64,000 nucleotides of DNA from Dinoroseobacter sp. (GTDB taxonomy: Bacteria > Pseudomonadota > Alphaproteobacteria > Rhodobacterales > Rhodobacteraceae), in contig JAEPNN010000005.1 in assembly GCA_017643385.1 (NCBI GenBank), positions 62,001-126,000 on the forward strand, written 5' to 3'. Shown here one piece after another: positions 16,958 through 26,870 of this stretch. How positions within the stretch are numbered: the stretch's first letter is position 1; the number at the start of each line of letters is the position of its first letter. The notes under the pieces are model-generated. The model saw only the letters and a program-made list of their open reading frames with translations. It did not search any database and was not told where the DNA came from. A program made the position numbers and the translations under genes.

Positions 16958-17674
16958 TCAAATGATCTTGATGACGTCCTTATCAATGGAAAGGACATAC
17001 CCCTGCCGGGCGATGTTCTTCACCAGGATTTCCGCCACCATCTGATTGCCAAGCGAATCCCGCAGGCGCTTGATTCGCGTGGCACCAGCAGCCTCTTCAC
17101 AATCGGCGGCATTTCGGCCTTGGATCACGGCCTCCAGTTCCGCCCCACTCAGGATGTCCCCATCCATGCGTGCCTCGGCCAATACGCTCAGCGTTTCCAT
17201 GGCCGCATCCGTCAATTTGAATTCCATATCATTCAGAACCACGACCTTTTCGCCACGCGAGATCAACAGACTTGCAACCTCGATCCCTTTCTTGTCGATG
17301 GCCTGAAGGCGCCGGTTCAGCGCCAGCAGCGTGATCAAAAACCCAAGGGTGGCAATCAAAAGCGCGGTTGCAAAAACCAGCAACACAAAGATCACGATAC
17401 GATAGCTGGTCAGGGTTTCGGAAAACGCTGTCCCGGACTGTGCAAGGATTTCCAGAAGCGTGATCTCGGCACGCGCCGTGAGTTGGTTTTCAACAAAGAT
17501 TCGTTCGACACGGTCATTGAACGCATTTGCATCCGGCAATGTCCGGAACAGAACAACCGCCGTAACAATAAGGATCACGACAATTGCCGTGATCCCATAA
17601 AGAACAGTCCGGTTTCCGGTTTTAAGTGTGTCAGAAGCGGAGAAAGTTTTGTCCGGCATCGGCCCGTCGCGCAT
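16958..17674 (-). CDS. Membrane-anchored winged-helix protein (TM hairpin, then OmpR-type DNA-binding domain)
   Basis: A 238-residue protein of unknown role. Two membrane segments (about 23-43 and 92-119) flank a loop of about 48 residues that should face the periplasm. The C-terminal part (about 143-230: VVVLNDMEFKLTDAAMETL, then RIKRLRDSLG and IARQGYVLSI) has the strand-helix-wing pattern of an OmpR/PhoB-type winged helix. ToxR and CadC have the opposite order, with DNA binding first. A membrane-bound transcription regulator is inferred. Its start (17674, or 17659) lies inside the 3' end of the exported-protein gene upstream, so the two are probably expressed together. The kbl operon lies downstream on the same strand. 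Confidence 0.6.
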   Translation of the reverse strand: MRDGPMPDKTFSASDTLKTGNRTVLYGITAIVVILIVTAVVLFRTLPDANAFNDRVERIFVENQLTARAEITLLEILAQSGTAFSETLTSYRIVIFVLLVFATALLIATLGFLITLLALNRRLQAIDKKGIEVASLLISRGEKVVVLNDMEFKLTDAAMETLSVLAEARMDGDILSGAELEAVIQGRNAADCEEAAGATRIKRLRDSLGNQMVAEILVKNIARQGYVLSIDKDVIKII

Positions 17675-17918
17675 TCAATCCATCGTCTCCGAATGTCGAG
17701 AGGATGGTGAGCAAAGTCCACCCCCCTGCGCGTAAACGTGAGTCTGCCTCTATTTTTGCCCGTTCTGTGCTGTTGCAAGCGGCGTCACTAAGTTGAATGA
17801 CACCGTAATGCAGACGCAGGGGATTGTCGGTCTTGGCCTGATAATCCGCGTAGCACGCGGCCTGCGCTGTCCCGGAAAGGGAGAGTGCGAGGACGATGGT
17901 AAGAAGCGTTGATTTCAT
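17631..17918 (-). CDS. Small exported protein of unknown function
   Basis: A 95-residue protein with a clear signal peptide (MKST, hydrophobic core, cleavage after AQA at residue 20). This leaves a mature peptide of about 75 residues with two cysteines that could bond. I recognise no family. Its last 44 bases overlap the start of the membrane winged-helix gene in another frame, which suggests coupled translation. A periplasmic partner or ligand-sensor for that protein is possible but speculative. Confidence 0.6.
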   Translation of the reverse strand: MKSTLLTIVLALSLSGTAQAACYADYQAKTDNPLRLHYGVIQLSDAACNSTERAKIEADSRLRAGGWTLLTILSTFGDDGLNARRADAGQNFLRF

Positions 17919-18129
17919 AAGCTCGTGCCTGTTCTGCTGACCCTATGAGACTGGCGCTCGCAAAGCTGTTATTCAATAGCAAGCCCCCTTGTGCCGTCTG
18001 CTATCCCCTATCGTTTCACTGATATTGAGCGATTTTCGCCCCCCGGCCCATGGTCCTTTCACCAAGCGACGGGCGCCGCCCCCGCATCTTCGAAAACAAA
18101 GTTCAAGACCCGTGAAAAGGACCTATACA

Positions 18130-18540
18130 ATGTTTAAGACTTTCTCAGCCATCGCCCTCGCCGCAACTGTTGGTTTCACTTCGCTGGGCATTACCGCGAC
18201 GCCAGCACGCGCCAACGATGATCTCGCCAAGTTTATTTTTGGCGCGATTGCACTTGGGATCATCGCGCAAGGTATTAACGAAGCACATTCCAACAACAAC
18301 ACCCCCGTTGTTACGCCCCCGCGCCCGAATCCTCCGCGTGCCGTGACCATTCCTGCAAGATGTGAGCGTCAGGTCACCATCAACAACCTGAGCCGCAACA
18401 TCTACCGTGAGCGCTGCCTGCGTCGGAATGGCGTTCCTCTGCGCCGCATCAGCAGCTGTGCACGTCAGGGCGAAATCCGCGGCCGTATTGTAACCTACTA
18501 TCGCAAGCGCTGCCTGCGCCGTGCCGGTCACCACGTGTAA
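18130..18540 (+). CDS. Exported basic protein with two Cys-containing repeats
   Basis: A 136-residue protein I do not recognise. A signal peptide ends at ATPARA (about residue 29). A hydrophobic segment and a Pro/Asn-rich linker follow (PPRPNPPRA). The C-terminal half holds two 24-residue repeats aligned without gaps, of pattern C-x-R-Q-x10-Y-R-x-R-C-L-R-R-x-G. They start at Cys78 and Cys110 (bases 18361-18432 and 18457-18528), with 18 residues between the cysteines of each. The product is very rich in arginine and probably periplasmic or at the cell surface. A strong terminator follows. Confidence 0.7.
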   Translation: MFKTFSAIALAATVGFTSLGITATPARANDDLAKFIFGAIALGIIAQGINEAHSNNNTPVVTPPRPNPPRAVTIPARCERQVTINNLSRNIYRERCLRRNGVPLRRISSCARQGEIRGRIVTYYRKRCLRRAGHHV

Positions 18541-18595
18541 TCCCAGAATTGAGGCGGGACATCAGTCCCAGTGTAGTGTGTGAGTGAGAGAAGAG

Positions 18596-18628
18596 CCGGG
18601 GCGGCGAAAGCGTCGCCCCGGTTTTTTT
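18596..18628 (+). terminator. Terminator after exported repeat protein
   Basis: An 8-bp stem CCGGGGCG/CGCCCCGG (18596-18603 with 18614-18621) is followed by seven T. It separates this gene from rnhB. Confidence 0.9.
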
Positions 18629-18663
18629 GTTGTACTAAGGATCAAGGTGAGCGACAGCATGGC

Positions 18664-19287
18664 ATGGCCGGTCCCGACTATTCCTTCGAAACTGCATGGC
18701 ATGCGCGTGGCATCACACAGGTTGCGGGTGTCGATGAGGTGGGGCGCGGTCCTTTAGCGGGACCAGTTGTTGCGGCAGCAGTCATTCTCGATCCTGTGCG
18801 TCTGCCAGCGGGTCTGAATGATTCCAAACAGGTCAGTGCGAAAAACCGCGCTTTATTGGCTGCAGAGCTCACAAAGATCGCAACAGTTTCCATCGCGGAA
18901 GCCAGTGTGAAAGAGATCGATGCGCTGAATATTCGCCAAGCCACATTTCTGGCCATGCGCCGGGCTGTCGAAGGATTGGCAATCGCACCTGAAGCCTTGT
19001 TGATCGACGGTCGTGACATTCCACCCGGTTTGCCCTGTCACGCTGAAGCCATTGTCAAAGGGGATGGGCGCTCTCTCTCGATCGCGGCAGCCTCCATCGT
19101 GGCGAAAGAAGCCCGTGATGCATTGATGCGGCAACTGGATGCAGAAAACCCCGGATATGGCTGGGCGCAGAATGCCGGATACCCGACAAAGGCACATCGT
19201 GATGCCCTTTTGTCCCTAGGGGTGACCCCACACCATAGGCGTTCTTTCAAGCCCGTCCACAATATCTTGTATCAAGAAAATTGTTAA
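18664..19287 (+). CDS. rnhB: Ribonuclease HII
   Basis: Cuts RNA in RNA-DNA hybrids and single ribonucleotides in DNA. The 207-residue protein has the catalytic motif [15 protein letters not shown] with the Asp-Glu pair, DGRDIP, and [24 protein letters not shown] 18664 is preferred; AAGGTGAG lies about 13 bases upstream. Longer open frame upstream crosses the terminator and is not coding. ccrM follows in the same direction, but the 100 bases between hold its own regulated promoter. Confidence 0.95.
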   Translation: MAGPDYSFETAWHARGITQVAGVDEVGRGPLAGPVVAAAVILDPVRLPAGLNDSKQVSAKNRALLAAELTKIATVSIAEASVKEIDALNIRQATFLAMRRAVEGLAIAPEALLIDGRDIPPGLPCHAEAIVKGDGRSLSIAAASIVAKEARDALMRQLDAENPGYGWAQNAGYPTKAHRDALLSLGVTPHHRRSFKPVHNILYQENC

Positions 19288-19293
19288 CACACT

Positions 19294-20488
<1,195 letters not shown>

Positions 20489-20541
20489 ATCAGTTCAACG
20501 GTTACCGCCCGTGCCTGTGGCCGCTCCACGGCACGCACCTT

Positions 20542-20567
20542 GCCCCGCCGCAAAGGCGGGGCTTTTT
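20542..20567 (+). terminator. Terminator of ccrM
   Basis: An 8-bp stem GCCCCGCC/GGCGGGGC (20542-20549 with 20555-20562) is followed by five T, just before the convergent alkB gene ends. Confidence 0.88.
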
Positions 20568-20571
20568 CGTA

Positions 20572-21729
20572 TCAGCTCGCGCCGCGCGGCATGGGGGTTT
20601 CGCCACGTTTATAGGGCCCCCAATCATTGATCTCGGGGTAATACATCTTGCGCCATTTTCGCACACGCGGGTTCATCATCCGGAACCAAAGAGGTGGAAT
20701 CAAAGCAGCGGCGGCGATCACCGGGTAACCGGAAGGCAACGCAGGCGCTTCTTCTTCGCGGTAGGTCTGCAACAGCGGATAACGGCGGTCGGGCTTATAG
20801 TGATGGTCAGAGTGGCGCTGCAAATTGATCAAAAGCCAGTTTGACGCCATGTGCGCCGAATTCCAGCTATGGCGCGGCAGAACATGTTCATATTTGCCCT
20901 CACCAAGATGTTTGCGGGTCAGGCCATAGTGTTCGACGTAGTTAACCAATTCCAGATACCAGATCGCGACGAGGGCCTGATAAAGCCACAGAAGCAACCC
21001 CACAAAACCGCCAAGCAACACGGCGACACCCATTATCCCGAACTGCAGGCCCCAATACCGCCAATGGGGATTGCTTGAATGCCAGACCGGCAGGTTCTTC
21101 CGACCAAGCATCTGTTTTTCAGCGCGCCAGGCACTTGAAAAACCATGGACCAAAACGCGCAGGAAGAACTTGTGGAAAGGCTCGTTATAGCGCGCCGTGA
21201 CCCCATCGCGGGGCGTCCCGACATAGCGGTGATGAACCAACAGATGTTCCGTTCGGAAATGCCCATATCCGACAAGCGCCATCAGAATATCGCCCGCCCA
21301 CCGCTCCTGCTTGTTTTTCTGATGCATCAGTTCGTGCGCGTAGACGATCCCAACAGCCCCGTTTGCCAGACCAACGTTGAAAAACATGATGATCTTTTCG
21401 TACCAAGCCAGATGCGAGGCTTGAGGCACGTACCAAACCATCCATGCCATCAGCAGCAGGGCGACTGGCACCCAACCGAGCACGATGTAGCGGTGCCAGA
21501 TCAGCTTGTCGTCGTCTGTTTCGGTATCGGGATTGCTGGGGTCTATGCCTAACAGCGTATCCAGCGCAGCAAAGGCGCCAAAGGTTGCCAACGCAGGAAG
21601 AAGCAGCCACCAGCCACCATTCAGCGCTGTGAAAATCATGATCGGTATTAGCAGATAGGACAGCGCAAAAGGCAGAGCGCGCACAGGGCTGCCAAGCGCG
21701 GGTCCGGGAATTGGGTCAGTCTGGTTCAT
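20572..21729 (-). CDS. alkB: AlkB-type membrane alkane/xylene monooxygenase family protein
   Basis: An integral-membrane di-iron hydroxylase of 385 residues that probably adds oxygen to terminal methyl groups of alkanes or related hydrocarbons. Histidine boxes are HELMHQ (132-137), EHLLVHH (161-167) and LQRHSDHH, with the NYVEHYGL signature of alkane hydroxylases. Two boxes differ from the usual HELxHK and EHxxGHH. Six or so hydrophobic helices are seen. No rubredoxin gene is nearby, so electrons must come from elsewhere. Substrate range is uncertain. Confidence 0.87.
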   Translation of the reverse strand: MNQTDPIPGPALGSPVRALPFALSYLLIPIMIFTALNGGWWLLLPALATFGAFAALDTLLGIDPSNPDTETDDDKLIWHRYIVLGWVPVALLLMAWMVWYVPQASHLAWYEKIIMFFNVGLANGAVGIVYAHELMHQKNKQERWAGDILMALVGYGHFRTEHLLVHHRYVGTPRDGVTARYNEPFHKFFLRVLVHGFSSAWRAEKQMLGRKNLPVWHSSNPHWRYWGLQFGIMGVAVLLGGFVGLLLWLYQALVAIWYLELVNYVEHYGLTRKHLGEGKYEHVLPRHSWNSAHMASNWLLINLQRHSDHHYKPDRRYPLLQTYREEEAPALPSGYPVIAAAALIPPLWFRMMNPRVRKWRKMYYPEINDWGPYKRGETPMPRGAS

Positions 21730-21785
21730 TCATCTGATCCGAGGCTAAACACTCTTAGAAAAAGTATAGCGCGGTTTGCGCCGGA

Positions 21786-22826
21786 TCAATCACGCGCGGG
21801 CCACGGTGTCGCAACGGAAATTGCCTTTTTCATCACCGTAGGCAGCGCGGTTGGCTTGAACTGGTGCTTAGAAACAAAACGCCCACGATCTGGCACCGCT
21901 TCGATTGGTACATCCGCTAAGAATACCTGCATACGCAGGTGAAAATGCGTAAAGGTGTGGCGGATCTCCAATCCGGGGTCCCACCAGTCTGCTTGAAGTG
22001 GCGGGGCAGCCTTCGGCGTCTCCTCGGTCCAATCGGTCGAGGGCCAGCCAAGCATGCCCCCCAGCAACCCCTTCGCGGGGCGGGTTTCTAACAGGAATGC
22101 GCCATCTTCGCGGCGGGCAATGTAGGCAATCCCTATCCGCGTAGGTTTTTGAGCTTTTGGCAGTTTACGGGGCAGCTCTGCTGCCCTCCCCTGAGCCCGT
22201 GCTATGCAAGGATCCCGCCAGGGACATATCCCGCAAGCGGGCGATTTCGGCGAACAGATCGTTGCGCCCAGATCCATCACCGCCTGCGCATAATCGCCGG
22301 CCCGCGCCATGGGCGTGAGGGCCTCAGCCGCAGCAACCAATTCCGGCTTGGCCAGTGGCAGCGGCGCTTCGATTCCCCTCAAACGTGCCATCACACGTTC
22401 TACATTTCCATCCACTACGGTCTCGGAGGCTCCAAACGCAATGGCAGCAATGGCGGCACTGGTATACGGGCCTACGCCCGGGAGCTTTTGCAACTCGACG
22501 CGATCAGACGGAAATTCACCATCAAAGTCCGATACGACCATGCGAGCACATTTCAATAGATTACGCGCACGCGCATAATATCCAAGTCCAGCCCAGGCGG
22601 CCATAACATCTGCATCTTCGGCTGCGGCCAAGTCCCAAACTGTCGGCCAACGTGTTGTGAACGCTTCAAAATAGGCCTTAACCGCGGCAACCGTGGTTTG
22701 TTGCAGCATAATCTCGGACATCCAGACACGGTATGGGTCTGCAGTTCCTGCGCCGGGTTGAACACGCCAAGGCAAATGACGCGCATGAACGTCGTACCAA
22801 GCTAAAAGTGTCTCGCTCAGGTCCAT
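21786..22826 (-). CDS. mutY: A/G-specific adenine DNA glycosylase
   Basis: Removes adenine mispaired with 8-oxoguanine. A 346-residue protein with the helix-hairpin-helix (LPGVGPYTSAAIAAIAFG), the catalytic Asp in the MDLGATIC region, and the 4Fe-4S cluster motif C-x6-C-x2-C-x5-C (CSPKSPACGICPWRDPC). The C-terminal NUDIX-like domain recognises 8-oxoguanine. The start at 22826 (MDLSETLLAWYD) fits the family; the frame stays open further upstream but looks non-native. It is divergent from the DUF721 gene. Confidence 0.95.
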   Translation of the reverse strand: MDLSETLLAWYDVHARHLPWRVQPGAGTADPYRVWMSEIMLQQTTVAAVKAYFEAFTTRWPTVWDLAAAEDADVMAAWAGLGYYARARNLLKCARMVVSDFDGEFPSDRVELQKLPGVGPYTSAAIAAIAFGASETVVDGNVERVMARLRGIEAPLPLAKPELVAAAEALTPMARAGDYAQAVMDLGATICSPKSPACGICPWRDPCIARAQGRAAELPRKLPKAQKPTRIGIAYIARREDGAFLLETRPAKGLLGGMLGWPSTDWTEETPKAAPPLQADWWDPGLEIRHTFTHFHLRMQVFLADVPIEAVPDRGRFVSKHQFKPTALPTVMKKAISVATPWPARD

Positions 22827-22966
22827 GTTCACGTCGGTGTCACGCAATCTTGAGGTTCCTTTATTCAGTGGCGAAATGCCTGCTATGGCCCTAATACTGG
22901 GCTTAACGGTAAGATAGTGCGACACCTGTCGAAAGCTTGCCAGACCTTCTACGCCGAGCCCGTGCC

Positions 22967-23479
22967 ATGCCCGCCCGACCCTACAAACGCAGCAAAGGAT
23001 TTCGCCAGACAAGTGCTCTGGTTGAAGCCCGGGTGCGTAAAGCAACCGAAGGCCGTGGGTTCGCCGTTTCCAGATTATTGACTCAGTGGGAAGAAATCGC
23101 AGGTCGCGAGCTGGCGACTCTCTGCCGACCTTTGAAGGTTGGATACGGACGCAGCATCGGAGCGACGTTGACGGTGCTTACCAATGGCGCAAACGCGCCG
23201 GTGCTGGAGATGCAGAAAGAAGCATTGCGCAATCGTGTGAACGCTTGCTACGGCTATAATGCAATTTCGCGCATTGCGATCACGCAAACGGCGCCCGATG
23301 GGTTGTCGCTTGAGGCGCCTAAACCCGCCAAGCCTGTTCCTGCCAAACCTGATCCCGCCAGCTTGGAGAAAGCCTCTGGCTACGCGGACGGCGTGGCTGA
23401 CGATCAATTGCGGTCAGCGCTTGAAGTGCTTGCTGCCAACGTATTGACCCAATCGGCGCGCCGCGCCCGATCAAACTGA
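22967..23479 (+). CDS. DUF721/DciA-like protein
   Basis: A 170-residue protein of the DUF721 family. The N-terminal half (about 25-115, RLLTQWEEIAGRELATLCRPL and TLTVLTNGANAPVLEMQKEALRNRVNACYG) is the KH-like domain of DciA, which in many bacteria helps load the replicative helicase DnaB. A Pro/Lys/Ala-rich linker and a short C-terminal helix follow. ATG 22967 gives the best start. Whether this alphaproteobacterial version loads helicase is inference. Confidence 0.75.
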   Translation: MPARPYKRSKGFRQTSALVEARVRKATEGRGFAVSRLLTQWEEIAGRELATLCRPLKVGYGRSIGATLTVLTNGANAPVLEMQKEALRNRVNACYGYNAISRIAITQTAPDGLSLEAPKPAKPVPAKPDPASLEKASGYADGVADDQLRSALEVLAANVLTQSARRARSN

Positions 23480-23495
23480 CCTTACGGAGATATCC

Positions 23496-24167
23496 ATGAA
23501 CAAGATTATCGCAGGTGTTGCAGTCGTTCTCGGACTTGGCATCGCTGCATTCTGGTACACGTCCAGTTCCGGAACACAGGCAACCAACGCGCCTGTACTG
23601 TCCCCTATTTCAAGCGCGGAAGCCCAAGAAATCGACACATCGGGCGTTATGGAAATAACGATGGGCGATCCCAACGCATCCATCACCGTGATTGAGTATG
23701 CATCTTACACCTGCCCTCATTGCGCGCGATTCCATGAAGACGTCTTTAAGGATCTGAAAACCAATTACATCGATACGGGAAAAATCAACTTTGTGTACCG
23801 CGAAGTTTATTTTGACCGATTGGGTCTATGGGCCGGGATGCTGGCACGTTGCGCCGGGCCAGATGGATATTTTGATGTGGCCAACTTGCTCTATGAACAG
23901 CAGGCGGACTGGGCGCGCGCGGGTGATCCGGCCGATGTGGCCACAGCACTTCGTCGACTTGGCCTGTCAGCTGGCATGAGTGGTGAGCAAATCGATGCAT
24001 GCCTTCAGGACGGCGACAAAGCCCAGGCGATGGTTGCGGTTTTCCAGCAGAACGCGGAGGCCGACAATGTTCGAGCGACACCGTCTTTCTTCATCAATGG
24101 TGAGCCCTATTCAAACATGTCCTACGCAGATTTCTCCGCGCTTCTGAATGAGATGCTGGGCGAATAA
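23496..24167 (+). CDS. DsbA-family thiol-disulfide oxidoreductase
   Basis: A 223-residue thioredoxin-fold protein held at or beyond the membrane by an N-terminal hydrophobic segment (about 4-20). The active site is CPHC (Cys73, Cys76), and the cis-proline loop is RATPSFFING. The helical insert and the FHEDVFKDL segment match the DsbA/DsbG-like group common in alphaproteobacteria. It should oxidise or isomerise disulfides in exported proteins. It lies 16 bases after the DUF721 gene and is followed by a terminator. Confidence 0.88.
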   Translation: MNKIIAGVAVVLGLGIAAFWYTSSSGTQATNAPVLSPISSAEAQEIDTSGVMEITMGDPNASITVIEYASYTCPHCARFHEDVFKDLKTNYIDTGKINFVYREVYFDRLGLWAGMLARCAGPDGYFDVANLLYEQQADWARAGDPADVATALRRLGLSAGMSGEQIDACLQDGDKAQAMVAVFQQNAEADNVRATPSFFINGEPYSNMSYADFSALLNEMLGE

Positions 24168-24195
24168 TTCGCAGATTATCCATGAAAGATTGAAG

Positions 24196-24224
24196 GACCG
24201 GCTGTCAAACAGCCGGTCTTTTTT
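24196..24224 (+). terminator. Terminator after dsbA-like gene
   Basis: A perfect 10-bp stem GACCGGCTGT/ACAGCCGGTC (24196-24205 with 24209-24218) is followed by six T. Confidence 0.9.
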
Positions 24225-24242
24225 GGGACATACCAATAAACG

Positions 24243-25235
24243 CTAACCCCGCACCCCCAACGGTCGCAGCAGATCGTTGAGCGCCGCATCATTCTTGAAG
24301 CGAAGCCGCACTGGTAATGGCAAGACTTCTCTCCGCAAGTCTTCTGGCAAGCGGACGCTGTCCTTTTCGGTACAAATCAGCTGCGCCCGGGCCGCCTGCG
24401 CGTCTCGCTTCAGCCGTGCGATCAATGTTGCATTGAGTGGGGCGTGATCTTCCAGCGCAATTGTATCAATAACATCCGCCCCAAGTTCACGCAGTGTCGC
24501 AAAGAACTTTTCAGGATATCCGATCCCTGCAAAGGCCAGCACGCGGCGACCCTTCCAGGGCATGCCGGTTTTCAGGGCTATCATCTGACCCTGCAACCTC
24601 GGAACCTGAATCGCGTCCCCCCAAGCTTTGGTGAAACGCTCTTGCAATTTTGGTGCGCCTATACTGATCACAGCATCCGCACGGGAAAGCCCTGTGTGGA
24701 TAGGTTCCCGCAATGGGCCTGCTGGAATGCACCTGCCATTGCCAAATCCGCGTGCCGCATCAACGACTACGATCGAAAGTGATTTTACAAGGGACGGATC
24801 CTGAAACCCGTCATCCAGCAATATGACCCGCGCGTCCTGTTCGTCTGCGAATTTAGCGCCCGCAACGCGGTCCTTGGCGACGATTACAGGTGTAAAGGCA
24901 GACAACAAAAGCGGTTCATCGCCAACCTGCTCCGCAGTATGCACCTTGGGGTCAACAAGCACCGGGCCTTCCAAAGTGCCGCCATATCCACGTGAAACAA
25001 CAAACACCCCAAGTCCGATCTTTTCGGCGAATGCTATGACAGTTGGGGTTTTCCCTGTTCCCCCGGCACTGAGGTTGCCGATGCAAATGACAGGTGCGTC
25101 TGATGTGTATGAGCTTCGTTTCGCGAGACGTCGCGCGGTCCCTGCCGCATATAGCCCGCCGAGGGGGGATAAAAGGCGGGCAGCGACCCCGGGGCGGCTC
25201 GGGGGATTATCCCAGAACCCGGGCGCCCGCATCAC
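24243..25235 (-). CDS. lpxK: Tetraacyldisaccharide 4'-kinase
   Basis: Phosphorylates the lipid A precursor at the 4' position at the inner membrane. The 330-residue protein begins with the typical RAPGFWDNPPS segment and has a Walker A motif (GNLSAGGTGKTP), the VVSRGYGG motif and ILLDDGFQDP. It overlaps waaA by four bases (ATGA), so the two are cotranscribed and probably translated together. Confidence 0.94.
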   Translation of the reverse strand: MMRAPGFWDNPPSRPGVAARLLSPLGGLYAAGTARRLAKRSSYTSDAPVICIGNLSAGGTGKTPTVIAFAEKIGLGVFVVSRGYGGTLEGPVLVDPKVHTAEQVGDEPLLLSAFTPVIVAKDRVAGAKFADEQDARVILLDDGFQDPSLVKSLSIVVVDAARGFGNGRCIPAGPLREPIHTGLSRADAVISIGAPKLQERFTKAWGDAIQVPRLQGQMIALKTGMPWKGRRVLAFAGIGYPEKFFATLRELGADVIDTIALEDHAPLNATLIARLKRDAQAARAQLICTEKDSVRLPEDLRREVLPLPVRLRFKNDAALNDLLRPLGVRG

Positions 25236-26524
25236 AGCGTCGCCTTGCCATCAAACAGATCCAGGACAACCTGAACAGCGCGCTCGGTGACCTCACTGCC
25301 GCCAGAAGACACATCCCAGGCCGCGTGGGCTAGCTTTGCAGCTTCGTCGGGCTGCAAAAGGCGTTGAACACCATCCGCAATCTCGCGCGGCGTGCGCACT
25401 TCAAGGGCGGCTTCAGCCTCAGAAAGACGGGCATAAATGTCTGCAAAGTTAAACATATAAGACCCATGCATAATCGCCGATCCCAATGCCGCAGGCTCAA
25501 ACGGGTTGTGTCCACCAATTTTGTCCATCAACGATCCGCACACAATCGAAACAGGCGCCAACCGATACCACAGGCCCATTTCCCCCATCGTATCAGCGAG
25601 GAACACGTCGGTGTCAGGCCCCGGCATTTCACCTTTTGACCGTCTGGCAATTTCCCAACCATCCCGTTCTAGAAGCTCTGCAACCTCGTCAAATCGTTCC
25701 GGATGACGCGGCGCGAGGATCAGAAGCAATCGGTGCGTGCCGACCTTGGCCAACTTGTGAGCCTCGGAGATAATCTCATCTTCGCCACGATGCGTTGATG
25801 CAGCGAACCAGACAGGCCGGGTGCCAATAACACTGGCAAAAGCAACCCTGTCTTCTTCTTTGTGTGGAAGCACTCGGGCACCTTCTTTGAGAAAGCCGGT
25901 AACTTCGATTTTTTCCTGTGGGAAGCCGAGTTGACGCAGATGACGAGAGCTGTCTTCATCCTGCGCCAAGGCTAGGTCAAATCGCGATAGCACTGATTTC
26001 GCCATACTGTGCGCCCATCGCCAGCGCCGGTGGCTTTCCATGCTCATACGCGCATTCAGCAACATCATCGGCTTGCCCGTGAGCCCCATCTCGTGGACCA
26101 GACGCGGCCAAAGCTCGCTCTCGGTCCAGATCGCCATATCCGGTTTCCAATAGTCGAGAAAACGTTGAACATATTCTTTAACGTCCACCGGAACGTATTG
26201 ATGAATGGCATTCTTGGACAAACGAATGCTCATCAGCGTTGCTGATGTACGGGTGCCGGTGGTGACAAGAACGGTGATCTCGGGGCGACGTTCACCGATG
26301 AAGCGGATCAATTCAAGCGTAGACAGAGACTCCCCAACGCTTGCAGCATGAACCCAAAGGAGGGGACCGTCGGGCCGAGGCAAGCCAGCAATTCCACGAC
26401 GTTCGTCGATCCGATCGGGATCTTCCTTGCCATTAGCAAGCCGTTTGGTCAGCAAGCGTTCTGCAAAGCCCTTCCAGCGCGCCGAAACGGCAAGGTAGAG
26501 CGCAAGCCCGAATGAATTTCCCAT
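25232..26524 (-). CDS. waaA: 3-deoxy-D-manno-octulosonic acid (Kdo) transferase
   Basis: Adds Kdo sugars to lipid IVA. A 430-residue GT-B glycosyltransferase with an N-terminal membrane-proximal segment, the motif LLWVHAASVGES, the TESELWP motif, and the C-terminal GGHNPFEPAALG donor-binding region. The order waaA-lpxK, preceded by a DUF4170 gene, is usual in Rhodobacterales. Confidence 0.94.
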   Translation of the reverse strand: MGNSFGLALYLAVSARWKGFAERLLTKRLANGKEDPDRIDERRGIAGLPRPDGPLLWVHAASVGESLSTLELIRFIGERRPEITVLVTTGTRTSATLMSIRLSKNAIHQYVPVDVKEYVQRFLDYWKPDMAIWTESELWPRLVHEMGLTGKPMMLLNARMSMESHRRWRWAHSMAKSVLSRFDLALAQDEDSSRHLRQLGFPQEKIEVTGFLKEGARVLPHKEEDRVAFASVIGTRPVWFAASTHRGEDEIISEAHKLAKVGTHRLLLILAPRHPERFDEVAELLERDGWEIARRSKGEMPGPDTDVFLADTMGEMGLWYRLAPVSIVCGSLMDKIGGHNPFEPAALGSAIMHGSYMFNFADIYARLSEAEAALEVRTPREIADGVQRLLQPDEAAKLAHAAWDVSSGGSEVTERAVQVVLDLFDGKATL

Positions 26525-26539
26525 TTTGTCTGACCCAGA

Positions 26540-26779
26540 TCAGTTTTCGGCGGCCGAACCTTCGGACTCTTCGTCCATCAACCGGTGAATATGTGCAATG
26601 AAATAACGCATATGCGCATTATCAACTGTCCGCTGCGCTTCATTTTTCCAAGCATCATAGGCGCTGGCGTAATCTGGATACATCCCAACGATGTGGATGT
26701 CCTTTACGTCTTTGAAGTCCGTCCCGGACGGGTCGACCAGTTCACCGCCGTAAACAAGATGTAGACGTTGTTTGGACAT
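26540..26779 (-). CDS. DUF4170 protein
   Basis: A 79-residue cytoplasmic protein (MSKQRLHLVYGGELVDPSG, then DIHIVGMYPDYASAYDAWKNEAQRTVDNAHMRYFIAHIHRL). It matches the DUF4170 family, which is found next to Kdo/lipid A genes in alphaproteobacteria. Function is unknown. The start at 26779 is preferred, with GGAGTG upstream; 14 further in-frame residues upstream look non-native. It is the first gene of the waaA-lpxK run, 15 bases ahead of waaA. Confidence 0.8.
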   Translation of the reverse strand: MSKQRLHLVYGGELVDPSGTDFKDVKDIHIVGMYPDYASAYDAWKNEAQRTVDNAHMRYFIAHIHRLMDEESEGSAAEN

Positions 26780-26870
26780 CGCGAGGGCACTCCAGGCTTC
26801 AGGTGCGGTGTTGCGCGGCACCCTAGTGATATGCCGGAGCCGGTCAAGACACGCCAGGCATACGCGACCT

